The notes beneath the pieces are model-generated. The model worked only from the letters and a program-made list of their open reading frames with translations. It was not told where the DNA came from and ran no database searches. Positions 1 through 6,112 of a stretch of 8,651 nucleotides of DNA are shown here, piece after piece. Location of the stretch: NCBI GenBank assembly GCA_903933995.1, contig CAIZMD010000567.1, positions 1 to 8,651 of the forward strand, in the 5' to 3' direction. How positions within the stretch are numbered: position 1 is the first letter of the stretch; the number at the start of each line of letters is the position of its first letter. The stretch is from an uncultured Bacteroidota bacterium (GTDB lineage Bacteria; Bacteroidota; Bacteroidia; Chitinophagales; Chitinophagaceae). The position numbers and the translations under genes were made by a program.

Positions 1-1
1 A

Positions 2-187
2 GAATTGATTGATTTTTGCCAAGCATTAGAACAAGTTTGTGTGGAGACAGTAGAAAGTGGTAAAATGACCAAAGATTTGGCCCTTTGCATCTATGGTAGC
101 AAAATGAACCATGGAGAACACTATTTATACACAGAAGAGTTCTTGGATGCTTTAGACCAAAACCTAAAAAAGAAATTGGCTAAATAA
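2..187 (+). CDS. icd: NADP-dependent isocitrate dehydrogenase, C-terminal fragment (cut by the left edge)
   Basis: The last 61 codons of a gene whose start lies outside the window; the frame is open from base 2 to the TAA at 185-187. The fragment carries the C-terminal signature of the homodimeric, eukaryotic-type (IDH1-like) isocitrate dehydrogenases: a helix resembling ALEQVCVETVESG, then GKMTKDLALCIYG, then a YLYTEEFLDAL segment matching the 'YLNTxxFLD' end of that family. The enzyme oxidatively decarboxylates isocitrate to 2-oxoglutarate with NADP in the cytoplasmic TCA cycle. The catalytic and nucleotide-binding parts are not visible, so cofactor preference is inferred from subfamily resemblance. 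A strong hairpin terminator follows 22 bases after the stop. The TTG at 5-7 is an internal codon, not a start. Confidence 0.88.
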   Translation, partial: ELIDFCQALEQVCVETVESGKMTKDLALCIYGSKMNHGEHYLYTEEFLDALDQNLKKKLAK

Positions 188-209
188 TTATAGACAATTA
201 CTATTTAAT

Positions 210-245
210 AAGAAGGCCGTCCTGATTTATCAAGACGGCCTTCTT
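210..245. terminator. Bidirectional hairpin terminator between icd and the phosphatase gene
   Basis: Perfect 12-bp inverted repeat, 210-221 pairing with 234-245 (core AGAAGGCCGTC / GACGGCCTTCT), with a 12-base loop. It lies between two convergent genes. A short T-rich run follows the stem on the + strand and an A/T-rich stretch flanks the other side, so it can serve both genes. Confidence 0.85.
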
Positions 246-276
246 TATGCAGTTAACTTAAGTAAATACAATGAGA

Positions 277-1920
277 TTATTTCATCACTTCCGTAATAAC
301 GTGTCCAATATTTCCACTGGGCATTTGAATTTTTAATAAAGCTGCCACAGTAGGTGCAATATCCGTCATATAGACTTCCTTATGGGAATTCCCTTTTTTA
401 ATGCCCCAACCATAAAATAACAAAGGAATATGTGCGTCATAAGGCGCCCATAGACCATGTGTTGTTCCTGTTGTACTACCTTCCATATAGCCAGATTTTA
501 ACACAAATTGAATATCGCCCCCGCGATTTGGATAATACCCATTGGCAAACATTTCTCTTTGCACTTGAGGAATACTAGTGGCCATAATCTTGGAGGTTTC
601 AAATGCATTTGCAACGGCATCCTTTTTGAGCAAGATTTGAATAATTTGTTGTTTAATAGCATTGATATCTGCTTTGGCAGAATCAAGTTTGTTGTGATTC
701 AAGGATACTTGATAATTGAATAAACTTTCTACCGCATTTGACACGCCATATTTTTCTTTGATCAGATCATTCATCTCTTTTCTGGCGGTATTGTCATCAA
801 AATTGCCGGCTGGTAAACGATGTTCTTTCATAAAACCAGGAACATGTGCTACAGCGTGATCAGCTGTTAGAAAAACAGTGTATTGGTTCTTGCCTACTTG
901 TGTATCTAAAAAGCTTAAAAGCTTGCCCAATTCATCATCTAGTTTTACATAGTCATCAACATGCTCCCAAGAATTGGGTCCAAAACTATGCCCAATATAA
1001 TCGGTAGAGGAGAAGCTTACCGCAAGAAAATCGGTTGCAGTTCCCTTGCCCAATTTTTCTGATATCACAGCAGCTTTAGCCATTTCGGCTGTAAGACTAT
1101 TACCATGTGGTGTGGTTGAGATTTTGGAATAGTCCTTTCCAATAAAAGCACTCAAATCATAGGGGAACCCAATGGCGTCCTTGCCAAATGGTTTGCTCTC
1201 ATATACTTTTACATCATCTGTAGCATAATCAGCTAAGGTTTCTTTTGACAATCCAGTTTTCCAACCTAATGCATACATGGAATCAACCAATTTGCGATTA
1301 TTAAACTGGTTCACCCAATCTGGAAGGGCATTCATATAAAAACTGCTGGTGATAAAATTCCCGTTTTTGGGATCATACCAATAAGCAGCATTGGCAGAAT
1401 GTCCTGCAGGTAAAATAGATCCCCTGTCTTTTAATGCCACCCCAATCACCTTGCTTTTGAAATTAGAGGATATCCTTAATTCATCACAAATACTGGTAGT
1501 AAGCATATTTTTAGGGCTCATTTGGCCAGCATCGGTATTACTTCCCACTGTTTTAACCGATTTGTCTTCACTACAATAAACCACTCTGTTTAATTGATTA
1601 TCCCACCAGGCGTTACCTGCAATGCCATGAATAGCAGGTACAGAGCCGGTATAGACGCAGGTATGGCCACAAGCAGTAACCGTTGGCGCATAGGGAATCA
1701 TGGTATTGTCACAAGAGAATCCTTCACCCATCATTCTTTTAAAACCGCCATTGGCCTTAAATAGAGGCTGAAAACGATACAAATAGTCCCAACGCATTTG
1801 GTCAATCACAATTCCTACTACCAATTTAGGTTTGCTTGCTAAAGGCGTACTGGTCTTGGTTTGGGAGATTGCTTGTTGAGCAAAAACAACCAATAACAGT
1901 AAAAAGATGGTTTTTTTCAT
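277..1920 (-). CDS. pafA: Secreted PafA-type alkaline phosphatase (phosphate-irrepressible family)
   Basis: A 547-residue protein of the alkaline phosphatase superfamily, very close in layout to PafA of Elizabethkingia (Flavobacterium) meningoseptica, a periplasmic phosphomonoesterase that works without phosphate starvation. A signal peptide spans about residues 1-19 (MKK, a run of leucines, then AIS-Q). By alignment from memory to PafA, the metal ligands are D40 (VIDQMRWD), D307 and H311 (STDYIGH), D354-H355 (TADH) and H488 (TTHG). The nucleophile is T82 (PTVTACGHT), and the phosphate-contacting residues are N103 (GIAGN), K164 and R166 (LKDR). All are present, so it should be active. The C-terminal segment MTDIAPTVAALL is also family-typical. 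Length matches PafA. The gene is convergent with icd and divergent from the palmitoyltransferase-like gene. I found no exact TAnnTTTG promoter or Pho-box in the upstream gap. It could favour phosphodiesters, but the K-x-R pair argues for monoesters. Confidence 0.92.
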   Translation of the reverse strand: MKKTIFLLLLVVFAQQAISQTKTSTPLASKPKLVVGIVIDQMRWDYLYRFQPLFKANGGFKRMMGEGFSCDNTMIPYAPTVTACGHTCVYTGSVPAIHGIAGNAWWDNQLNRVVYCSEDKSVKTVGSNTDAGQMSPKNMLTTSICDELRISSNFKSKVIGVALKDRGSILPAGHSANAAYWYDPKNGNFITSSFYMNALPDWVNQFNNRKLVDSMYALGWKTGLSKETLADYATDDVKVYESKPFGKDAIGFPYDLSAFIGKDYSKISTTPHGNSLTAEMAKAAVISEKLGKGTATDFLAVSFSSTDYIGHSFGPNSWEHVDDYVKLDDELGKLLSFLDTQVGKNQYTVFLTADHAVAHVPGFMKEHRLPAGNFDDNTARKEMNDLIKEKYGVSNAVESLFNYQVSLNHNKLDSAKADINAIKQQIIQILLKKDAVANAFETSKIMATSIPQVQREMFANGYYPNRGGDIQFVLKSGYMEGSTTGTTHGLWAPYDAHIPLLFYGWGIKKGNSHKEVYMTDIAPTVAALLKIQMPSGNIGHVITEVMK

Positions 1921-2006
1921 TCCTTTGATTTGAGGCGTAAAAGTAAGGGTTGCACAGATTTTTTCCCATTATGATATGCTTAAGCTTTGGGCTCCAAATA
2001 TTTGGC

Positions 2007-2037
2007 TTTGCCCGTAGGCCTTAAAATTTTATCTTTG
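2007..2037 (+). promoter_or_regulatory. Bacteroidota-type promoter for the palmitoyltransferase-like gene
   Basis: TTTG at 2007-2010, a 19-base spacer, then an exact TAnnTTTG match (TATCTTTG) at 2030-2037. This fits the -33/-7 consensus of the primary sigma factor of Bacteroidota. Transcription would begin near 2043, leaving a leader of about 25 bases before the ATG at 2068. No Shine-Dalgarno sequence is visible, as is usual in this phylum. A 12-bp palindrome (1994-2005) lies directly upstream. Confidence 0.6.
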
Positions 2038-2067
2038 CGGCCAATTCTGAATGACTAATTAATTGAT

Positions 2068-3321
2068 ATGGCAGACATTTTTGAGAAACTGATAAAGAAT
2101 TATGGCCCCTTGGGTCAGCATCGCGAACGCGCACATGGCTATTTTGCCTTTCCAAAACTGGAAGGTGAGATAGGAAGTAGGATGAAATTCCGTGGAAAAG
2201 AAATGATTGTATGGAGTTTGAACAATTATCTTGGCTTGGCCAACCATCCTGAAGTACGTAAAACAGACGCGGAAGCTTCTGCTCAATTTGGACTGGCTTT
2301 ACCCATGGGAGCTAGGATGATGAGTGGAAATAGTAATTACCACGAACAACTGGAGGCAGAATTAGCCGCTTTTGAACATAAGGAAGATGCTATTCTAATG
2401 AACTTTGGTTACCAAGGTATCATGAGTGCCATTGACGCTATTTGCGGAAGACACGATGTAATTGTGTATGATGCGGAATCTCATGCTTGTATCATTGATG
2501 GTTTGCGTTTGCACCCAGGACACCGTTATGTATACAAACACAATGACCTGGAAGATTTTGAAAAGCAAATGGATCGTGCAACTGCTTTAATTGAAAAGCA
2601 AAAGACTGGTGGTATTTTGGTTATCACTGAAGGTGTGTTTGGTATGGCGGGTGACCAAGGTAAACTCAAAGAAATTGCAGCCCTAAAAGGCAAATATGAG
2701 TTCCGTTTGTTGGTTGACGATGCACATGGATTTGGTACTTTGGGTGACACAGGCGCTGGCGCTGGTGAAGCACAGGGGTGTCAAGACGCTATTGATTTGT
2801 ATTTCTCCACTTTTGCCAAGTCAATGGCTTCTATTGGCGCATTTATGGCAGGAGATAAAGCCATCATTGACTTTATTCGCTACAATATTCGTTCTCAGAT
2901 CTTTGCCAAAAGCTTACCTATGCCAATTGTATTGGGTAATCTGAAGCGTTTAGAACTTTTGAAAACACAACCTGAACTAAAAGCCAAATTGTGGAGCAAT
3001 GCACAAAAATTGCAAAATGGCTTAAAAGAACGCGGTTTTGATATTGGTAAAACCGATACTCCTGTAACGCCAGTTTACATGAAGGGTGGGGTAGAAGAAG
3101 CTACTGCCATGGTGATGGATCTGCGTGAAAACTATAAGATTTTCTGTTCTATTGTAGTGTATCCTGTAATCCCTAAAGGACATATTATTTATCGTTTAAT
3201 TCCTACTGCTGCACATACAGATCAGGACATTGAAGAAACATTGGTGGCATTTACGGAAACCAAGGCCAAGCTTGATGCGGGTGCGTATAAAGTGGAAGCT
3301 ATTCCGGATATGGCAGGGTAA
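2068..3321 (+). CDS. Alpha-oxoamine synthase family PLP enzyme, probably serine palmitoyltransferase
   Basis: A 417-residue fold-type I PLP enzyme of the alpha-oxoamine synthase family (serine palmitoyltransferase, BioF, Kbl, HemA). Motifs: WSLNNYLGLANHP (residues 49-61), the PLP-stacking histidine in DAESHACIIDG (H139), VDDAHGFGTLG with D217 and H220, and the Schiff-base lysine K251 in STFAKSMASIGAFMAG. R376 in YRLIPTAAHT is the likely substrate-carboxylate arginine. The N-terminal region and the segment SQIFAKSLPMP resemble Bacteroidota enzymes annotated as serine palmitoyltransferase, which condense serine with an acyl thioester to 3-ketosphinganine, the first step of sphingolipid synthesis. 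No acyl carrier, reductase or biotin gene lies nearby. Glycine C-acetyltransferase (Kbl) or 8-amino-7-oxononanoate synthase (BioF) are the alternatives; the family is certain, the substrate is not. The start follows a good promoter by about 25 bases. Confidence 0.78.
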   Translation: MADIFEKLIKNYGPLGQHRERAHGYFAFPKLEGEIGSRMKFRGKEMIVWSLNNYLGLANHPEVRKTDAEASAQFGLALPMGARMMSGNSNYHEQLEAELAAFEHKEDAILMNFGYQGIMSAIDAICGRHDVIVYDAESHACIIDGLRLHPGHRYVYKHNDLEDFEKQMDRATALIEKQKTGGILVITEGVFGMAGDQGKLKEIAALKGKYEFRLLVDDAHGFGTLGDTGAGAGEAQGCQDAIDLYFSTFAKSMASIGAFMAGDKAIIDFIRYNIRSQIFAKSLPMPIVLGNLKRLELLKTQPELKAKLWSNAQKLQNGLKERGFDIGKTDTPVTPVYMKGGVEEATAMVMDLRENYKIFCSIVVYPVIPKGHIIYRLIPTAAHTDQDIEETLVAFTETKAKLDAGAYKVEAIPDMAG

Positions 3322-3366
3322 GAGATAAAAGTGAAGAGTGAAGAGTGAGAAGGAAGAAAGTGAAGA
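3322..3366. repeat. Purine-rich GTGAAGA repeat block, copy 1
   Basis: Begins on the base after the TAA stop of the preceding gene. It reads GAGATAAAA, then GTGAAGA twice, a degenerate GTGAGAAGGAAGAAA, then GTGAAGA. Almost the same block recurs at 5985-6026 with a 3-base length difference. Both copies have the purine-rich strand on + and lie downstream of a + strand gene, inside a convergent junction. Confidence 0.85.
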
Positions 3367-3379
3367 ATTAAACTTCTAA

Positions 3380-3424
3380 ATAACAGAAAAGCCCCAAAGA
3401 TATTCTTTGGGGCTTTTCTGTTAT
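3380..3424. terminator. Long perfect hairpin terminator between convergent genes
   Basis: A 21-bp uninterrupted inverted repeat, 3380-3400 pairing with 3404-3424, with a 3-base loop (TAT). The core is GCCCCAAAGA / TCTTTGGGGC, flanked by AAAA and TTTT arms that give a U-rich 3' side on either strand. It serves the palmitoyltransferase-like gene (+) and the DUF2911 gene (-). The outer arm AACAGAAAAGCC is identical to that of the terminator at 8408-8441. Confidence 0.9.
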
Positions 3425-3458
3425 AAGCTATTCGCTTGCGCGATGTATTAAATGGGTA

Positions 3459-4301
3459 TTACAAAGACTTAATCAAGTCTGAAGCCATTTTCACATAGTC
3501 ATCATTTTTGGCTGTTGTTGCAAGGCTGATACATTTTTCAGCGCTTGCTTTTGCAGCAACTTTATCACCTGATTCTTTTTCAATTTTTGCTTGTAACAAA
3601 AACAACCAAAATGCATTTGGATTAGCAGCTGTAGCTTTTTTGGCATTGGCAAGTGCCTTGGTCAAATCCTTGTCCATTTCATAATAGAAATTGGCAGCAG
3701 TTTGGTAAAGACCCGGATTTACTTTGTCTGCATCTAAGGCTTTTTCTATTTGAGCTTTTAATCTAGACTTTACATTAGTGCTAACCGGAATGCGCACCAT
3801 TGTATTACCCCAGTTAATGTTGATTTCACAGGTTTCTGCTTGAATATTACCCAATTGCATGGTAAAAGATTCATAAGTAGTGGCTGATTTTTCAGCTTTT
3901 ACTTTTACCCTAACTACGTCTTCGCTTTCTTTATAACCATCGGTACCCCAGTTGCTAAGACCTTTATTTACAACAATATCCCAGTATTCCTTTCCAGGAA
4001 TTGCATATATAACATAAGAACCTGTGTCTAACAATTTACCACCAATGGTTACATTATCAGTGAATTTCACCTTGGTTGCTGCATTGGCACCTAAACGCCA
4101 AAGTTTACCCAAGGGCGCCAAATCACTATTGTCTTTTAGCAAGGATCTACCTTTGATATTTGGTCTAGAATAAATGAGTGTGATTTTCCCCATTCCAAAA
4201 TCTTGGGTGATGGTTTGGGTAGAACTAGGTGCAGGCATATTAATTTGCGCTATCGCAAAATTGCCCAAAGCCAAAGCGGCAAGCAAAAGGATTTTTTTCA
4301 T
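3459..4301 (-). CDS. Secreted DUF2911 domain protein with helical TPR-like C-terminus
   Basis: A 280-residue protein from the ATG at 4301-4299. Residues 1-19 (MKKILLLAALALGNFAIAQ) form a clean signal peptide, so it is exported. Residues about 21-170 match DUF2911, common in Bacteroidota: DFGMGKITLIYSRPNIKGR, then LAPLGKLWRLGANAATKVKF, then a beta-rich stretch with GSYVIYAIPG and WDIVVNKG. Residues about 178-280 are helical and repeat-like (NPGLYQTAANFYYEMD; AFWLFLLQAKIEKESGDKVAAKASAEKCI), like TPR units. The domain has no established biochemical function that I know of. The frame stays open to an ATG at 4352, but that would bury the signal peptide behind 17 residues and start upstream of a promoter-like motif, so I chose the shorter form. 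xerD lies 88 bases upstream in the same direction and may be cotranscribed. Confidence 0.85.
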   Translation of the reverse strand: MKKILLLAALALGNFAIAQINMPAPSSTQTITQDFGMGKITLIYSRPNIKGRSLLKDNSDLAPLGKLWRLGANAATKVKFTDNVTIGGKLLDTGSYVIYAIPGKEYWDIVVNKGLSNWGTDGYKESEDVVRVKVKAEKSATTYESFTMQLGNIQAETCEININWGNTMVRIPVSTNVKSRLKAQIEKALDADKVNPGLYQTAANFYYEMDKDLTKALANAKKATAANPNAFWLFLLQAKIEKESGDKVAAKASAEKCISLATTAKNDDYVKMASDLIKSL

Positions 4302-4321
4302 GTGTACTTGTTTTAGTCCTG

Positions 4322-4353
4322 CAAACCTAAAGCATGCAAACAATACATCCAAT
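4322..4353 (-). promoter_or_regulatory. Promoter candidate for the DUF2911 gene
   Basis: On the minus strand, TAGGTTTG (4329 down to 4322) is an exact TAnnTTTG -7 match, with ATTG at 4353-4350 as an imperfect -33 element 20 bases away. Transcription would start near 4316, about 15 bases before the ATG at 4301. This supports the short start for the gene and suggests expression independent of xerD. Confidence 0.5.
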
Positions 4354-4367
4354 GTTTTTTAAATATT

Positions 4368-4386
4368 GGAATGTCGGAATGTGGAA
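4368..4386. repeat. Short 8-base tandem repeat (GGAATGTC/G)
   Basis: GGAATGTC, GGAATGTG and a partial GGA(A) stand in tandem directly downstream of the xerD stop, in the xerD-DUF2911 gap. About 2.4 units of period 8. It could be chance or a remnant of a dispersed intergenic repeat. Confidence 0.4.
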
Positions 4387-4389
4387 AAA

Positions 4390-5292
4390 CTAAGATTGGT
4401 AGGCAGGATGAAAGCGTTGTAAGGTATCGCGTAAAAAATCTCTGTCTAAATGGGTATAGATTTCGGTTGTTGTAATGCTTTCATGTCCTAGCATTTCCTG
4501 AACGGCCCTTAAATCGGCCCCGCCTTCTACTAAATGTGTAGCAAAAGAATGTCTAAAAGTATGGGGGGAAACTATTTTTTGAATACCTGCTTTGTAGACC
4601 ATTTCCTTAATGATATAGAAAATCATAACCCTACTCAGTCCTTTTCCTCTTCTATTTAAAAAAATAATGTCTTCATATCCCTTTTGTACCGGTTGTAGAT
4701 TTCTGATATGATTGGTATAAAGTAGGATATACTTAATTGCGTCTCTTCCAATGGGTACCAATCTTTCTTTGTCTCCTTTACCTGTAACCCTAATAAAACC
4801 AAGATCAGGAAAAAAACAAGACAGTTTAAGATTGATCAATTCAGTAACCCTTAGTCCGCAACTATACATGGTTTCCAAAATGGCTTTGTTCCTACCGCCT
4901 TCAGGGCTACTTTGATCTACTTGAGCAATGACTAATTCTATTTCTTCAAAACTCAAAGTGTCTGGGAGTTTGCGTTTGGTCTTTGGAGCTTCCAAAAGGG
5001 TAGAAGGGTCTTGCCGGCAAATCTGTTCCATCAAACAGTATTTGTAAAAACTTCTAATGCCAGAAATGATTCTGGCCTGAGAATTAGCCGTCATTCCAAG
5101 CTCTCCAATCCACTTTACAAAACTTTGTAAGTCTTTTAAATCTATATCTGACGGGCTTTTGAGGTCTTTACTCAATTGAATCCATTGAGTCAGTTTTTCT
5201 ACATCATGCAAATAAGCATCTACTGAGTGTTCACTCATAGAACGCTCTAATTGTAAATAAGCTTTGTATCCTTTTTTATAAGGTTCCCACAT
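4390..5292 (-). CDS. xerD: Site-specific tyrosine recombinase XerD
   Basis: A 300-residue tyrosine recombinase of the standard Xer length. The N-terminal SAM-like core-binding domain covers residues about 4-95 (YKAYLQLERSMSEHSVDAYLHDV; ARIISGIRSFYKY). The catalytic domain covers about 108-300 with the full active site: R148 (CGLRVTELINL), K172 (GKGDKERLVPIG), H244 and R247 (SPHTFRHSFATHL), H270 (MLGHESITTTEIYTH) and the nucleophile Y279. With a XerC partner it should resolve chromosome dimers at dif near the septum. XerD rather than XerC is chosen from the overall sequence and the usual Bacteroidota annotation; a lone XerH-like role cannot be excluded. No integron, transposon or phage genes surround it, so a housekeeping role is more likely than an element integrase. 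The ATG at 5292 fits the expected N-terminus. The gene is divergent from the cysteine-cluster gene across 141 bases. Confidence 0.9.
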   Translation of the reverse strand: MWEPYKKGYKAYLQLERSMSEHSVDAYLHDVEKLTQWIQLSKDLKSPSDIDLKDLQSFVKWIGELGMTANSQARIISGIRSFYKYCLMEQICRQDPSTLLEAPKTKRKLPDTLSFEEIELVIAQVDQSSPEGGRNKAILETMYSCGLRVTELINLKLSCFFPDLGFIRVTGKGDKERLVPIGRDAIKYILLYTNHIRNLQPVQKGYEDIIFLNRRGKGLSRVMIFYIIKEMVYKAGIQKIVSPHTFRHSFATHLVEGGADLRAVQEMLGHESITTTEIYTHLDRDFLRDTLQRFHPAYQS

Positions 5293-5433
5293 CTTGATAA
5301 AACTTGTCTTGCAAATTCAAGCTAAGGTTTCAAATATCGTAACTAATTCTGAGAAACCTTTTTCTATAACAGTGGCTCATATTGCATGAATCCTTAAATT
5401 CGCTGAATACCAACACCAAACCCAAGTGCCAAC

Positions 5434-5949
5434 ATGTTAGTGAACCTGAGATCCTTCAAGCAAAAAGTGAGACACCACCAAAAAGCATTTAAAAGCTATT
5501 TGGGTAAGATTGAAAAGAATCCACCTAGAGGATTAGACAAAATTGCCGAGAAGATTGATGCGGAAGTATGGCAAGAAGTAGATTGCTTAAGTTGTGCCAA
5601 TTGTTGCAAGACCATGTCTCCCACATTTACCAATAAAGACCTTAAAAGAATAGCGGCCCATGTTGAAATGTCTGTGCCTGAATTCAAAGAGAAATGGTTG
5701 TTTTATGATAAAAAAGATGGTGACTGGATGAACAGAAAACAACCCTGTCAATTCTTGAATCTAGACAGCAATATGTGTAGTATCTATGAAGTAAGACCAG
5801 ATGATTGTGCCGGATTTCCGCACCTTAAGAAAAAGAAGATGACAACCTATATTCATGTACACCAGCAAAATGTGAGCTATTGTCCTGCAACCTATAAAAT
5901 GGTGGAAAAAATGATGGAGCAAGGGGTGAAACCGGAGAAGAAGAAGTGA
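5434..5949 (+). CDS. YkgJ/UPF0153-type cysteine-cluster protein (putative metal binding)
   Basis: A 171-residue cytoplasmic protein with the CxxCxxCC signature of the YkgJ (PF03692) family: C51-x2-C54-x2-C57-C58 in DCLSCANCCKTM. It also has C105 (QPCQFL), C115 (NMCSIYEVRP), C125 (DDCAGFPH) and C150 (SYCPAT), giving eight cysteines, enough for an Fe-S cluster or zinc site. The segment C-x6-RPxxC-x2-FP is the family's second conserved block. The function of the family is not established. The N-terminal 30 residues are strongly basic (KQKVRHHQKAFKSYLGK) without a membrane segment. The last codons (EKKK, then TGA) merge into the purine-rich repeat that follows, so the extreme C-terminus may derive from it. 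The gene stands alone, divergent from xerD and convergent with yraN. No exact promoter motif is visible upstream. Confidence 0.82.
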   Translation: MLVNLRSFKQKVRHHQKAFKSYLGKIEKNPPRGLDKIAEKIDAEVWQEVDCLSCANCCKTMSPTFTNKDLKRIAAHVEMSVPEFKEKWLFYDKKDGDWMNRKQPCQFLNLDSNMCSIYEVRPDDCAGFPHLKKKKMTTYIHVHQQNVSYCPATYKMVEKMMEQGVKPEKKK

Positions 5950-6026
5950 AGGAAAGTGAAGAGTGAAGAGTGAAGGAAAGTGAAGAGATAAAAGTGAAGA
6001 GTGAAGAGAGAGGAAGAAAGTGAAGA
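5946..6026. repeat. Purine-rich GTGAAGA repeat tract, copy 2 (expanded)
   Basis: Eight GTGAAG units begin at 5946, 5956, 5963, 5970, 5980, 5994, 6001 and 6020, mostly spaced 7, 10 or 14 bases. An exact 18-base unit (GTGAAGGAAAGTGAAGAG) occurs at 5946-5963 and again at 5970-5987, a 24-base period. The right half (5985-6026) is almost identical to copy 1 at 3322-3366. The tract overlaps the stop codon of the cysteine-cluster gene. Confidence 0.85.
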
Positions 6027-6057
6027 CCGAAGTAAGTACCTAACCTAAATAAATAAT

Positions 6058-6088
6058 GCCAATAGTTTTTTAATTAATTTCTATTGGC
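6058..6088. terminator. Weak hairpin between convergent genes (possible terminator)
   Basis: GCCAATAG at 6058-6065 pairs perfectly with CTATTGGC at 6081-6088 around a 15-base A/T-rich loop. The stem is only 8 bp and lacks a clear T tract outside it, so this is a poor terminator compared with the other three in the window. It is the only hairpin I see in this convergent gap. Confidence 0.3.
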
Positions 6089-6112
6089 TCCCAGTAAAGT
6101 ACTGATAATCAA

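Noticed and set aside
498..723. Open frames on both strands (498-686 minus, 508-723 plus) within the phosphatase gene
   Set aside because: They overlap a full-length, well-supported gene, and their translations show no recognisable motif.
1391..1579. 62-codon plus-strand frame within the phosphatase gene
   Set aside because: Antisense shadow of a conserved region that includes the K164/R166 motif.
2059..2286. 75-codon minus-strand frame over the start of the palmitoyltransferase-like gene
   Set aside because: Antisense to a strongly supported coding region; no family resemblance.
2526..2944. Frames at 2526-2750 (minus) and 2696-2944 (plus) inside the palmitoyltransferase-like gene
   Set aside because: Other-frame shadows covering the PLP-binding core; the main frame has no break, so this is not a frameshift signal.
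4174..4362. 62-codon plus-strand frame antisense to the DUF2911 gene start
   Set aside because: Mirror of the signal-peptide coding sequence; no promoter or motif of its own.
4390..5292. Integrase of a mobile element or integron
   Set aside because: Length and motif layout are those of housekeeping XerD, and the flanking genes are core functions with no attachment repeats or cargo.
5496..5687. 63-codon minus-strand frame inside the cysteine-cluster gene
   Set aside because: Antisense to the CxxCxxCC region, which is clearly the coding strand.
5946..6026. CRISPR-like array in the GTGAAGA tract
   Set aside because: Units are only 6-18 bases, spacing is irregular and there are no unique 30-40 base spacers or cas genes.
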